Shown here in pieces: positions 1 through 8,537 of a DNA stretch of 56,040 nucleotides (position 1 is its first letter; each line of letters opens with the position of its first letter). Source of the stretch: Candidatus Kapaibacterium sp. (GTDB taxonomy: Bacteria > Bacteroidota > Ignavibacteria > Kapaibacteriales > UBA4661); assembly GCA_025455065.1 (NCBI GenBank), contig JALONG010000044.1, positions 1 to 56,040 on the forward strand, given 5' to 3'. Under the pieces are notes generated by a model that worked only from the letters and a program-made list of their open reading frames with translations, ran no database searches and had not been told where the DNA came from. A program made the position numbers and the translations under genes.

Positions 1-261
1 GGAACGTTTTTGGCTTGGTTGAGAGCATTTGGTAGTTCATAGTACACAAATCTCGCACTTTACTCATGATTGACCAAACTAACTTTGATAATGTCTATTG
101 TTTACTGTGGTTGTGTGTGTTCCAATGCACAATTATTAACTCAAATCGGTATAAATCATCATGCTGAATCCTGAATTGGTTGTTAGAAGTAAGGTTCGCC
201 GCACTCTGCAAACTACGACTTTCCATGGTCTTATCGGTATCAGGTATATCACGTAGGATTC
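1..261. other. 5' flank, no gene recognised
   Basis: AT-rich sequence with stops in all frames and no recognisable domain, RNA gene or clear dyad. It precedes the kinase fragment that begins near 262. It may be decayed 5' sequence of that kinase, but nothing in it resembles an H-box or a sensor. Confidence 0.4.
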
Positions 262-450
262 AAATTTTGGATAACCTTCTTTCTAATGCCATTAAATACT
301 CGCCCTTTGGGACAACCGTCCGTGTTCGTGTGCTGTCAGTCAATGGCATGGTTCGCGTGGAAATTCAAGATGAAGGTCCGGGCATTTCCGCAGAGGATAT
401 GCAAAAACTGTTTGGAAAATTCGCCCGTCTTTCCGCCCAACCGACAGGCC
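262..450 (+). pseudogene. Histidine kinase HATPase fragment (remnant)
   Basis: The translated stretch shows the N-box of a kinase ATP-binding domain (DNLLSNAIKYSP), then EIQDEGPGISAEDMQKLFGK and FARLSAQPTG, and stops matching right after PTG. The H-box dimerisation domain upstream and the G2/G3 boxes downstream (GLGLSIVKK, VWCESELG) are missing, so it cannot be a working kinase. A 26-residue unrelated extension would start at a TTG at 180 and the frame ends at 476. Bases 351-450 are identical to 1789-1888 in the next kinase, which is cut at the same point. Best read as a decayed kinase or a recombination remnant. Confidence 0.75.
351..450 (+). repeat. 100-bp perfect direct repeat, copy 1
   Basis: Identical base for base to 1789-1888. 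It encodes the G1 box and ATP-lid part of the HATPase domain and ends in ...GACAGGCC, where both copies leave the kinase consensus. Confidence 0.9.
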
Positions 451-531
451 CTGTTGCGCAGAATCAGATTTCGTGAGTATATTGATACTTTACCTTTACG
501 GTTTACATTATTCTCAATAGATAGTATTTGA

Positions 532-3500
532 ATGAGTATCCTTTGGTCAATGCTGCTAGGCAAAAGCCTTGATGACATTCCTAACGAATTTCGTAAAGAA
601 TTTTGGCAGGAAGTTGTTTATGCCGATATGCGCCGACTGCGACTCCTTCTTATCATCAGCACCGTTGGCTATGTGTTTCTTATCTATTTTGTGAACGTGC
701 GAAATATCTTTCAGCTGACGACGGAAAATAACCAATCCGTATTTATCATGCATCTGACTATTTTGATTGTCAATGTTTGTTTTTTTCTTCTGATTTATCG
801 TACGATGCCTGTCAATCCTCATGCTACACACGGTCTTCAGTATCGTGTGTTATTAGTGGCATTTTGTGTGGTGATAGTCTGTTTCCATTTCTTTATCATA
901 ACGGTTTTAAAAACAGGCGGTTATCCCGTGTTTGCTTTTTTAGCGTTTTTGATGTGGGCATCTTCATTGCTTATTCCACCCAGATTGTTTGCCGTACTGG
1001 TGATTATTATGGTTGTATCGCTCTTGACGCTCATGGAAATTCATCCCCCGGAAGTGAATGCTGCCGGCATTACAAGAGAGGGGAAAGTAGTTGCTGTTCT
1101 CATTTCAATCCTACTTGTTGCTTCCAATGGATTATTCTTCAAAACATTTGCAGAAGCCTATCGGCAGCGCAAATACGTGGAACTTGAGCGTAATGTTATT
1201 GGTGAACTCCATAACGAAACCAACGTACTGAATGAGGAGTTGCAACGCCGTCAAGAGATCCTTGAGCGGCAGGCAGGTGAGATAGAAATCATCAACACAC
1301 AGCTCCAAGAGCAGAATCAAGAATTACAAATGATTAATGCCGAGAAAAATGAACTCATGGGCATTGTGGCACACGACTTGAAAAACCCTATTGGTGCGGT
1401 GCGCACCTTTGCGGAACTCATGCAAGAAGGCTTTATTCCGCCGAAGGATGTAGGCGAAACATCGGAAAAAATTGTCACCATATCGAACAGAATGTTGGAT
1501 TTGGTAACGAATCTTTTGGATGTAAACCGCTTAGAATCAGGTGCGGCGGAGTTTGCCATTGTGCCGATTGATGTAGAACCAGTGCTGCAATTGGTTATTG
1601 ATGGGTACCGCAGGCAAGCTGAAGCGAAAAATATCCTTCTGCATTATGCCTCAAATATTGCACAAACACGTGTTTTAGCTGATGAACAGGCAATAGTGCA
1701 GGTTATAGACAATTTGGTTTCCAATGCCGTCAAATACTCGCCGCACAGCAAAAACGTGTTCGTGCGTTTGAACGCCAACACCGAAGCAGTTCGCGTGGAA
1801 ATTCAAGATGAAGGTCCGGGCATTTCCGCAGAGGATATGCAAAAACTGTTTGGAAAATTCGCCCGTCTTTCCGCCCAACCGACAGGCCGGAATTGGGAAA
1901 GGGGGCGATGTTTATTGTGGAGTTGCCAAAGACTGATGAAAAACTTTCATTGTAATTTCTTTTTCAGGCGTATTGTTTTTATGGAAATACGTCATTGCAA
2001 TTTTTTCTCTCTTCTCATGATGTGCGTGATTCCAACATTTCACAAAGCAGCAATAGTGCTTTGTTTTGTACTCTGTCCATACTCTTTGTATGCAGTTTCC
2101 CCAATTGACAGTTTGAAGAGAGTACTAGTGTTGGCAAAGCATGATACTACTCGTGCGATGATTTTGAATGAAATTGGCTGGAAATATTGGTATGATAACC
2201 CCGACAGCGCCATTATCGCCCACAAAGAAGCAATCACTATCAGTACCCAAGCGGGATTCATTCGCGGCAGAATAAAAGCTCTTCAAGGCTATGGTTTTGC
2301 CCTGCAATTGCAAGGGAAGAATTATGAATCGTTACAAATTCTGCTGCAGGCATTGAGTGTTTCCGAAAGGCTTGATGACAGTTTGAGTTTAAGCGAGTCA
2401 TACAATATGATAGGAAACAATTATAGTGGGCAGGGAAAGCATAGTGAGTCCATTCAGTATTTTCGTAACGCTCTTGCTTACTCAAGTTCAAAAAAATTTA
2501 TTGCTCAGCTATTGGGTAATATCGGTATTTCCTACGAGGCATTAAATAGAGCCGACAGTGCATTGTGGTACATTGAACGCGCAAGAGATATTTATCAAGA
2601 ACTTGGTGAAAAAGGGTCGTTTGGGGTACTGGCGTTATTTCTCGGGCAGGTCTATCAACGTATAGGACAAAATGTTGTTGCGAGGCAGTACTTTGAAGAA
2701 TTCTTAGAGGGTCGAGACACTTTGATTTATCGCAAATTTGTTGGCATGGCATACTATCACCTTGGTATCTTGGATTTTCGTGCTGGTAGGTATAGACAGG
2801 CGTTGAGTCAAGGGCTACAAGCAGTTCACTTTCTTGAGCAAGGAAGTTTTCGCAAACAAGTTCTCGATTCATATCTTTTTGTGTCAGATGTGTACACGGC
2901 ATTACAGGATTTTGAGGCGGCATTGGTTTGGCATAAACGATACCATACTCTTGCGGATTCACTCAATTCATTGGAATCTCAATTACGAATTGAAGAAATT
3001 GAAGGGAAATATACAACCGAGAAAAAAGACCGCGAAATAGCTGTTTTGCAGGCAGAAGAGCGTGTTAATGCTTCTGTACGGAATGGGGCTATTTTGGGAG
3101 CTGTCTTTGCGGGACTCTTTGCAGTTGTGCTTTGGAATAGGTACAGAATCAAAAGAAATTCGGAAGCGGTCTTGCAGCAGAACAATGAAGCGCTCAATGA
3201 AGCCAATCAACAAATTGAGTATCAGCGTATATTACTCGCCGAGCGCAACGAAGAATTGTTGAAGAATAATCAACGTTTGGAGGAAGTAAATCTGGAAAAA
3301 AACGAGTTTTTGGCTATTGCAGCCCATGATTTGAAAAATCCCTTAGCATCTATTCGGTTGTATGCAGAATTTATGACCAATGAAAAAATTCCCGAGCACG
3401 AGCATCGGCATTTTATTCAGTCAATTCTAACGCTGTCCTCAAGAATGTTTTCCCTGATAGATAAACTTCTCAACGTAAACCGTATTGAAACACAAGGGAT

Positions 3501-4026
3501 TCTCGTACAACAGGGCGAGGTTTTTCTTCGTACTTTACTACGTTCTTGCCTTGAAGGCTATGAATCAAGTGCCGCGCAAAAAGGAATTTGTCTCATACTC
3601 GCGGCAGAAAAGGATTATCGTATTGTTTCTGATGAGAATCTTTTGCGGCAAGTAATTGACAATCTTATATCAAATTCTATCAAGTTTTCACCACGAGATA
3701 AAATGATAGAAGTACGAATTAAAAATAGTGAGCCGATAATAACGGAGAGCGAAACCTCATCCGCAATTTCTCACCCGCAATTTCCTTCTGCCGGGTTTAT
3801 TCGTATCGAAATTCAAGACGAAGGACCAGGCATTTCGGAAGAAGACATGAAAAAGCTCTTTGGTAAATTTGCCCGACTTTCAGCGCGACCGACAGGTGGC
3901 GAACATAGCACGGGACTAGGACTCAGCATTGTGAAAAAAATGGTGGAAGCGATGAACGGGCGCGTGTGGTGCGAAAGTGAACTGGGGGAAGGTGCGGTGT
4001 TTATTGTGGAATTGCCTTGTGCCTAA
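532..4026 (+). CDS. Double histidine kinase reading frame: truncated 6-TM kinase fused to TPR kinase
   Basis: One open frame holds two sensor kinases. Part A (residues 1-452) has about six membrane helices (38-205), a coiled coil, an H-box with phospho-acceptor His281 (VAHDLKNP), an N-box and the G1 region, but stops matching after LSAQPTG, so the G2 box is lost. Bases 1889-1936 still encode the kinase tail (GKGAMFIVELP then TGA), but in another frame: a deletion of roughly 80 bp shifted the frame and removed the stop. Part B begins at its own ATG (1981) with a signal peptide ending near SLYAVS, then TPR repeats, one TM helix (about 847-867), H-box His932 (AAHDLKNP) and a complete HATPase with GGEHSTGLGLSIVKK and the array-type tail. 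Part B may also be translated alone from 1981. Part A resembles the kinase at 50708. An assembly join across repeats could mimic the fusion. Confidence 0.8.
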   Translation: MSILWSMLLGKSLDDIPNEFRKEFWQEVVYADMRRLRLLLIISTVGYVFLIYFVNVRNIFQLTTENNQSVFIMHLTILIVNVCFFLLIYRTMPVNPHATHGLQYRVLLVAFCVVIVCFHFFIITVLKTGGYPVFAFLAFLMWASSLLIPPRLFAVLVIIMVVSLLTLMEIHPPEVNAAGITREGKVVAVLISILLVASNGLFFKTFAEAYRQRKYVELERNVIGELHNETNVLNEELQRRQEILERQAGEIEIINTQLQEQNQELQMINAEKNELMGIVAHDLKNPIGAVRTFAELMQEGFIPPKDVGETSEKIVTISNRMLDLVTNLLDVNRLESGAAEFAIVPIDVEPVLQLVIDGYRRQAEAKNILLHYASNIAQTRVLADEQAIVQVIDNLVSNAVKYSPHSKNVFVRLNANTEAVRVEIQDEGPGISAEDMQKLFGKFARLSAQPTGRNWERGRCLLWSCQRLMKNFHCNFFFRRIVFMEIRHCNFFSLLMMCVIPTFHKAAIVLCFVLCPYSLYAVSPIDSLKRVLVLAKHDTTRAMILNEIGWKYWYDNPDSAIIAHKEAITISTQAGFIRGRIKALQGYGFALQLQGKNYESLQILLQALSVSERLDDSLSLSESYNMIGNNYSGQGKHSESIQYFRNALAYSSSKKFIAQLLGNIGISYEALNRADSALWYIERARDIYQELGEKGSFGVLALFLGQVYQRIGQNVVARQYFEEFLEGRDTLIYRKFVGMAYYHLGILDFRAGRYRQALSQGLQAVHFLEQGSFRKQVLDSYLFVSDVYTALQDFEAALVWHKRYHTLADSLNSLESQLRIEEIEGKYTTEKKDREIAVLQAEERVNASVRNGAILGAVFAGLFAVVLWNRYRIKRNSEAVLQQNNEALNEANQQIEYQRILLAERNEELLKNNQRLEEVNLEKNEFLAIAAHDLKNPLASIRLYAEFMTNEKIPEHEHRHFIQSILTLSSRMFSLIDKLLNVNRIETQGILVQQGEVFLRTLLRSCLEGYESSAAQKGICLILAAEKDYRIVSDENLLRQVIDNLISNSIKFSPRDKMIEVRIKNSEPIITESETSSAISHPQFPSAGFIRIEIQDEGPGISEEDMKKLFGKFARLSARPTGGEHSTGLGLSIVKKMVEAMNGRVWCESELGEGAVFIVELPCA
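1789..1888 (+). repeat. 100-bp perfect direct repeat, copy 2
   Basis: Matches 351-450 exactly and lies inside kinase part A. Identity starts and ends abruptly, which fits recent gene conversion or duplication rather than slow divergence. Confidence 0.9.
1885..1980 (+). other. Deletion junction and frame shift between two kinases
   Basis: After the PTG codons the sequence jumps to the last ~45 bases of a kinase gene (GAATTGGGAAAGG... to the TGA at 1934-1936), skipping the G2 box. Compared with intact paralogues about 80 bases are missing, not a multiple of three, so the old stop is bypassed and the frame runs into the ATG at 1981 of the TPR kinase. Confidence 0.75.
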
Positions 4027-4178
4027 TGTTTGTTGTTGATAAAACGAGTAATCGTATATTTCTTGTAAAAGACTATCACGTAGTTTGAAAGAAGTGTGTA
4101 TATTATCAGCATACATTTCACCCTTCGTTAGAGTGAAGAACAAACAGATTCTTCCATTATTTCTCTGTTGTGCTGTCT

Positions 4179-5177
4179 ATGCATGATTACACTATAAGTC
4201 TTTATATTAGCACTATTGCGTTGATAATTGTTGTTATTGCTCTTCGTGAGCGCTGGCAGCGAAAACGGGATTACCGAGTGTATAGCCGCAGAGCAGAGGA
4301 ATTAGCGGATTTACACGAACAGGTACGGCTGGCACACTTCGATTTGGAGCAGCAGCACCGCGAATTGCGTTTAGCGAATATTGAAATTCAAACCCAAAAT
4401 GCGCAATTACAGGCGGTGAGCGAGGAGCGCTTGATGATATTGGGTATGGTCTCGCACGATTTGAAAAATCCACTGACCGCAATTCAAGGTCTTGCTGAGG
4501 CAATGACCGCTACGGAACTATCGGTCGAAGAATATCGGGAATACGCCGGAGTAATTCTTGATTCGAGTCATCGGATGAATAATTTAGTGAGAGGTTTTTT
4601 AGATCTAAGTCGTCTTGAATCAGGAACTGTGCGCTTAGGATCTGTCCATTTTAATGTTCTCGCTATTGTTCAATCATTTGTTGAACAATATCGGCATATT
4701 GCCGCTCAAAAGCGCATTACCATTCTCTTGGAGAGTGATGCAGAGGAAAATTGTATGGTTTGTGCCGATGAAGCTGCAACGCAACAGGTTATTGAAAATC
4801 TACTCTCCAATGCCATCAAATACTCGCCGCATAGCACGACGGTTCGAGTGCGGGTATTTGTTGAACAGAATTTGAATGCCGGTGCAGTTTTATTAAAAGA
4901 GGATCTAGAACGCCTAGACGAACTTACTGACGAAGCTCGGCACTTGTTTATTCGTCTGGAAGTGCGAGACGAGGGTCCGGGGCTTTCGACAGCCGATAAA
5001 CTCAAGCTCTTTGGGAAGTTTGCCCGATTATCTGCTCGCCCGACAGGAGGTGAGGAATCAACAGGGCTTGGTTTGGCAATAGTGAAAACACTCGTTGAGG
5101 CTATGCAAGGGCGTGTGTGGTGCGAATCAGAATTGGGTCATGGTGCGACGTTTATTGTAGAATTGCCAAAAGCCTAA
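4179..5177 (+). CDS. Single-TM sensor histidine kinase, no large sensor domain
   Basis: A compact membrane kinase (about 333 residues): one N-terminal TM helix (about 5-23), a coiled coil rich in Glu/Gln, the HisKA H-box with His93 (VSHDLKNPLTA), then HATPase with N-box ENLLSNAIKYSP, G1 (DEGPGLS), lid FARLSARPTGG and G2 STGLGLAIVK. It has no periplasmic domain, so input must come through the membrane or from a partner. The hairpin before the G1 box carries an extra ~25-residue charged insert, the same place where other kinases here carry palindromic inserts. A GTG at 4170 in frame is possible; the ATG at 4179 is preferred. A terminator follows at 5212. Confidence 0.88.
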   Translation: MHDYTISLYISTIALIIVVIALRERWQRKRDYRVYSRRAEELADLHEQVRLAHFDLEQQHRELRLANIEIQTQNAQLQAVSEERLMILGMVSHDLKNPLTAIQGLAEAMTATELSVEEYREYAGVILDSSHRMNNLVRGFLDLSRLESGTVRLGSVHFNVLAIVQSFVEQYRHIAAQKRITILLESDAEENCMVCADEAATQQVIENLLSNAIKYSPHSTTVRVRVFVEQNLNAGAVLLKEDLERLDELTDEARHLFIRLEVRDEGPGLSTADKLKLFGKFARLSARPTGGEESTGLGLAIVKTLVEAMQGRVWCESELGHGATFIVELPKA

Positions 5178-5211
5178 CCATCGCTCCAACATTCCAAAAA
5201 AATGAAAATCC

Positions 5212-5256
5212 AATGCCCTCCAAACCAGAATAAATCTGGATTGGGGGGCATTTTTG
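5212..5256 (+). terminator. Rho-independent terminator after first kinase group
   Basis: An 18-bp stem (AATGCCCTCCAAACCAGA with TCTGGATTGGGGGGCATT, two non-pairing positions), a 5-nt loop and a short T run. It closes the kinase group and isolates the TonB receptor downstream. Confidence 0.8.
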
Positions 5257-5348
5257 TTATGTTTATTGCACGGAACTTTCTATTTTTATGGTTTAGGATT
5301 GTTCAGGAAAAAAGACGTGTGTCACCATATTTTTCACCCATTTCTTTC

Positions 5349-5354
5349 AGGAGG
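5349..5354 (+). promoter_or_regulatory. Shine-Dalgarno of TonB receptor
   Basis: A perfect AGGAGG lies 5 nt before the ATG at 5360. Strong Shine-Dalgarno motifs are uncommon in many Bacteroidota, so this supports the start and is informative about the host. Confidence 0.8.
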
Positions 5355-5359
5355 CGACC

Positions 5360-8329
5360 ATGAAAGTTTTGATTCGTATTGCTGTGTTCTGTTTGCTCAT
5401 AAGTATTTCTCATCGTTTATATGCAGGTGAAGTGAAGGGAAAAGTTGTGGATGTTCTTTCCCAACAGGTACTTGCTGGGGTGAAAATCCAAGTGTTGAAT
5501 GACGATGGCAAACCTGTCGGCGGTACGGTGTCGAAAGCAAAAGGCGAATACCTTATACAAAATATCCCCGCAGGCTCATATACCCTCACTGCAAAGTATA
5601 TTGGCTATGAAGATTTTACTGCTAAAGTTGTTGTGAGTGAGAGCGAAACAACGTTGAATGATATCTCTCTTATTCAAGCCGATATTAGCTTGGAACAGCT
5701 TGTTGTGACCGCCTCGCGCAAGCAGGAAAAAGCACTCGACGCACCGGCAGCCATTTCGCTGGTGAGCGCAAAAACGCTGGAGCGCGATGCTGTCTTGTCG
5801 CCGGAACAATCCTTGAGGAATGTTGCCGGAGTGGATGTTATTTCGGTGGGTGTAAACAGGCAGCAAGTATCGGTGCGGGGTTTCAACCAGCCCTTTTTTG
5901 CATCGGCGTTTGCAATGGTAGATTTTCGCCAAGCATCGCTGCCCGCAACTGGCGTAAATGCGTTCCAGTTTATGCCAATTTCCCATTTGGACATTGACCA
6001 TATCGAAGTGGTGCGGGGTCCAAGTTCCGCGCTCTTTGGTTCCGGTGCTGATGTGGGCGTGATTCACTTCCTCACCAAAGACCCGTTTTTGCACCCCGGA
6101 ACGGCGGTATCGTTAGCAGCAGGGAATCAATCGCTTGTCGCGGTGAATTTGCGCCATGCGAACATCGTCAGCGATAATTTTGCCTACAAAATCAATGCAC
6201 AGTACAATCAAGCACAGGACTGGCTTCTCGATCCCAACGACCCCGCAAACGATTACGCCGACCGCCGCGAACTGAACCGGAACGCGCCACTCGACCCGCG
6301 TAATCCTGCGGCACGTGTACCGGGTGCGTCCGTGGTTGTCGGGCAGCGCGGCGATTCTATCCCGCTTTTGAATACATGGCAACGCGACCCAAATACGCGC
6401 AGTGCTTCACTGAACGCAATGGGAAAATACAAAGTCAGCGAAGAAACGGCATTGGTTGTTAATCTCGGTGTTGCGCAAGCCTCTTTCTCGGGGTTAGCAA
6501 ATACCGGCTCAATACAAATTCGAGATTTCACCAACTGGTTTGGTCAAATTCGCGCCGAATCGGGCGGTTTTTTTGGTCAGATTTCCTTTACCCAAAACAT
6601 TACGCCCGGAACAAGCTATAACTATGCCGACCCGCGTATTCAAGCCGCAAACGGTATTCGCTCTCTGCGTCCTGCGGGAAACACGACCGACCTTCCTGCG
6701 CCGATTGCCGACCAATCCATGATGGCGATTGCGCAAGCACAGCAAAGTTTTGATTTCCAAGACCTTGGGGTTAATCTCATTGTCGGATTGGATTCTCGCT
6801 GGACAAATCCTATCACCAATACTCCCACTGATACCGCATTCGGTGCTATCATCGGGCGCACACACGGACGCAACGAACTGAAAGACGAAGTGTTGGAACT
6901 TGGTGCTTACGTGCAAGCAGAGAAGCGCTTTGGTGAATGGCTGACCTTGAACGCATCGCTGCGGTATGATTATCACAACGTCTTGAAACAAAGCCAACTT
7001 TCACCGCGCCTTGCTGCTATTGTGAAAGTCACGCCGGAAACAAGTGTGCGCCTGTCCTACAACCGTGCATTTTCTGCACCACCGGTTACGCAGCTTTTTC
7101 TCGACATCAATGCAAATTCCAATGCATCGTTTGATATTCGCGGACGTGGCTCCATTGACGGCTTGCGTTTTGCACGAAATAGTGCGGGGCAGCGTGTAGC
7201 CGTTGGAACAGGACTTTTGCCGTCGGCGCTTGGTTTTCCGCGTCAGGGTGATACGGTTTCTACACAGCTTACGGTGCCGCTTGCAAGCTATTGGGCGACG
7301 ATTTTGGGAAGCCTTTCGGCAAACCCGCAAAATGCACCGATAGTGGCTGCTCTTCGCACCGTGGCTGCTCCCACAGGCAATTATACATCGGGATTGTCGG
7401 CGGCACAAGCCGAAACATTCCAAGATATTCCGCCACTCAAAGCAACAACGCAAGAGATGTTTGAACTTGGTTTTCAAACCTTGATTGCGAAAAAAGTTGT
7501 GTTTTCGGTGGATGGATATTTTGCCATTCGTGAGAATTTTATTGCGCCGCTTATTTTGGAAACGCCACTTCTTGCGCCCGGAGCGGGCTTGGTAGCAGCT
7601 CTCACCCCACAAGTCCAAGCCGCGCTAACAGCTTTGCAGAACAATCCTCAAGCCGTTGCCGCGCTTCAGCAGACAAATTTCCGTACTCCGCAGGGTTTTG
7701 TAGATGCGGTCTTGCGTCCGACGGTGAGTTCGATTGCCGGTGCGCCGTATGCGCTGATGCCGCTTTCTTCGCCTTCGGATGTGATTCCGAGTGGAAGCCG
7801 TTTGGGACGTGAATTAATGTTGGCATACCGCAATTATGGACGCTTGACATATTGGGGCTTTGAGGCAAGCGTTGATGCGCAGGATGTGGCAGTGGAGAAC
7901 TTGAATATGTTTGCGAATGTCGGATATATCAGCACGGATTTTTTCACGGCGCAAGATTTGGGATTAAGCGATAACCGCTTGTTTGTCTCGATGAATTCCC
8001 CGACGCTGAAAATACGCGGCGGTGTGAATTATGCTGCGCCGAAGGGCATTAGTGCTGGTATTGTAGCACGGTATCAAAATGCCTTTCCGGTTGCATCGGG
8101 CGTTTATACGTCTCCCATTACCAACCCCGCACGGCGCGAGGATTTGACGAGTTTTGTAAACGCAATGACGCTGGTGGATGTGAACGTCGGGTATGATTTT
8201 GACGCGCTGGTGAAGGGCTTGCGATTAGACGTAACGGTGCAAAATGCTCTCGACAATCGCCAACGGCAGTATATCGGCGCACCGGCTATCGGGCGCATGG
8301 TAATTGCGCGGGCGACGTTTACGTTTTAA
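5360..8329 (+). CDS. TonB-dependent outer-membrane receptor with CarbopepD-like N-terminal domain
   Basis: 989 residues. A signal peptide (about 1-22, cut near LYA-GE) is followed by a carboxypeptidase-regulatory-like beta domain (about 24-110: GKVVDVLSQQVLAGVKI, then PAGSYTL), a TonB-box/plug start (LEQLVVTASRKQEKALD), the plug domain (to about 240, with VRGFNQPF and IEVVRGPSSALFGSGA) and a C-terminal beta-barrel ending in ATFTF with the terminal Phe expected for outer-membrane insertion. It imports an unknown ligand using TonB energy; no substrate can be named from sequence. It stands alone between a terminator and a 7TMR-DISM kinase, with no SusD-like partner, which argues against a typical polysaccharide-utilisation pair. 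Confidence 0.92.
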   Translation: MKVLIRIAVFCLLISISHRLYAGEVKGKVVDVLSQQVLAGVKIQVLNDDGKPVGGTVSKAKGEYLIQNIPAGSYTLTAKYIGYEDFTAKVVVSESETTLNDISLIQADISLEQLVVTASRKQEKALDAPAAISLVSAKTLERDAVLSPEQSLRNVAGVDVISVGVNRQQVSVRGFNQPFFASAFAMVDFRQASLPATGVNAFQFMPISHLDIDHIEVVRGPSSALFGSGADVGVIHFLTKDPFLHPGTAVSLAAGNQSLVAVNLRHANIVSDNFAYKINAQYNQAQDWLLDPNDPANDYADRRELNRNAPLDPRNPAARVPGASVVVGQRGDSIPLLNTWQRDPNTRSASLNAMGKYKVSEETALVVNLGVAQASFSGLANTGSIQIRDFTNWFGQIRAESGGFFGQISFTQNITPGTSYNYADPRIQAANGIRSLRPAGNTTDLPAPIADQSMMAIAQAQQSFDFQDLGVNLIVGLDSRWTNPITNTPTDTAFGAIIGRTHGRNELKDEVLELGAYVQAEKRFGEWLTLNASLRYDYHNVLKQSQLSPRLAAIVKVTPETSVRLSYNRAFSAPPVTQLFLDINANSNASFDIRGRGSIDGLRFARNSAGQRVAVGTGLLPSALGFPRQGDTVSTQLTVPLASYWATILGSLSANPQNAPIVAALRTVAAPTGNYTSGLSAAQAETFQDIPPLKATTQEMFELGFQTLIAKKVVFSVDGYFAIRENFIAPLILETPLLAPGAGLVAALTPQVQAALTALQNNPQAVAALQQTNFRTPQGFVDAVLRPTVSSIAGAPYALMPLSSPSDVIPSGSRLGRELMLAYRNYGRLTYWGFEASVDAQDVAVENLNMFANVGYISTDFFTAQDLGLSDNRLFVSMNSPTLKIRGGVNYAAPKGISAGIVARYQNAFPVASGVYTSPITNPARREDLTSFVNAMTLVDVNVGYDFDALVKGLRLDVTVQNALDNRQRQYIGAPAIGRMVIARATFTF

Positions 8330-8330
8330 A

Positions 8331-8337
8331 AGGAGGT
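8331..8337 (+). promoter_or_regulatory. Orphan Shine-Dalgarno (AGGAGGT)
   Basis: A perfect AGGAGGT sits two bases after the receptor stop, but no ATG, GTG or TTG with an open frame follows at normal spacing. It may be left from a lost downstream gene. Confidence 0.5.
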
Positions 8338-8374
8338 ACCACGAACCGTAATTAGTCAGGTATTACAAAACAAT

Positions 8375-8483
8375 GTCCACGAATCACACGAATTGGCACG
8401 AATCCTTGTGGTGTAGAGTATTGTTTTTCCAAAAGAATATCGAACAAATTCTGTATTCGTGAAGATTTGTGCGATTCGTGGAC
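8375..8483. repeat. Imperfect inverted repeat, 29-nt arms
   Basis: Left arm 8375-8403 and right arm 8455-8483 (GTCCACGAATC... against ...GATTCGTGGAC) pair at 24 of 29 positions around a 51-nt centre. Words such as CACGAAT recur inside the arms. It looks like a dispersed palindromic element inserted between the receptor and the kinase. The right arm overlaps an in-frame GTG at 8469, which supports the later ATG at 8538 as the kinase start. Confidence 0.7.
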
Positions 8484-8537
8484 GATTCGCATATTGTCTT
8501 GTCGGCTTCGCTATTTTTCTGTCCAACCTTAGTATTT

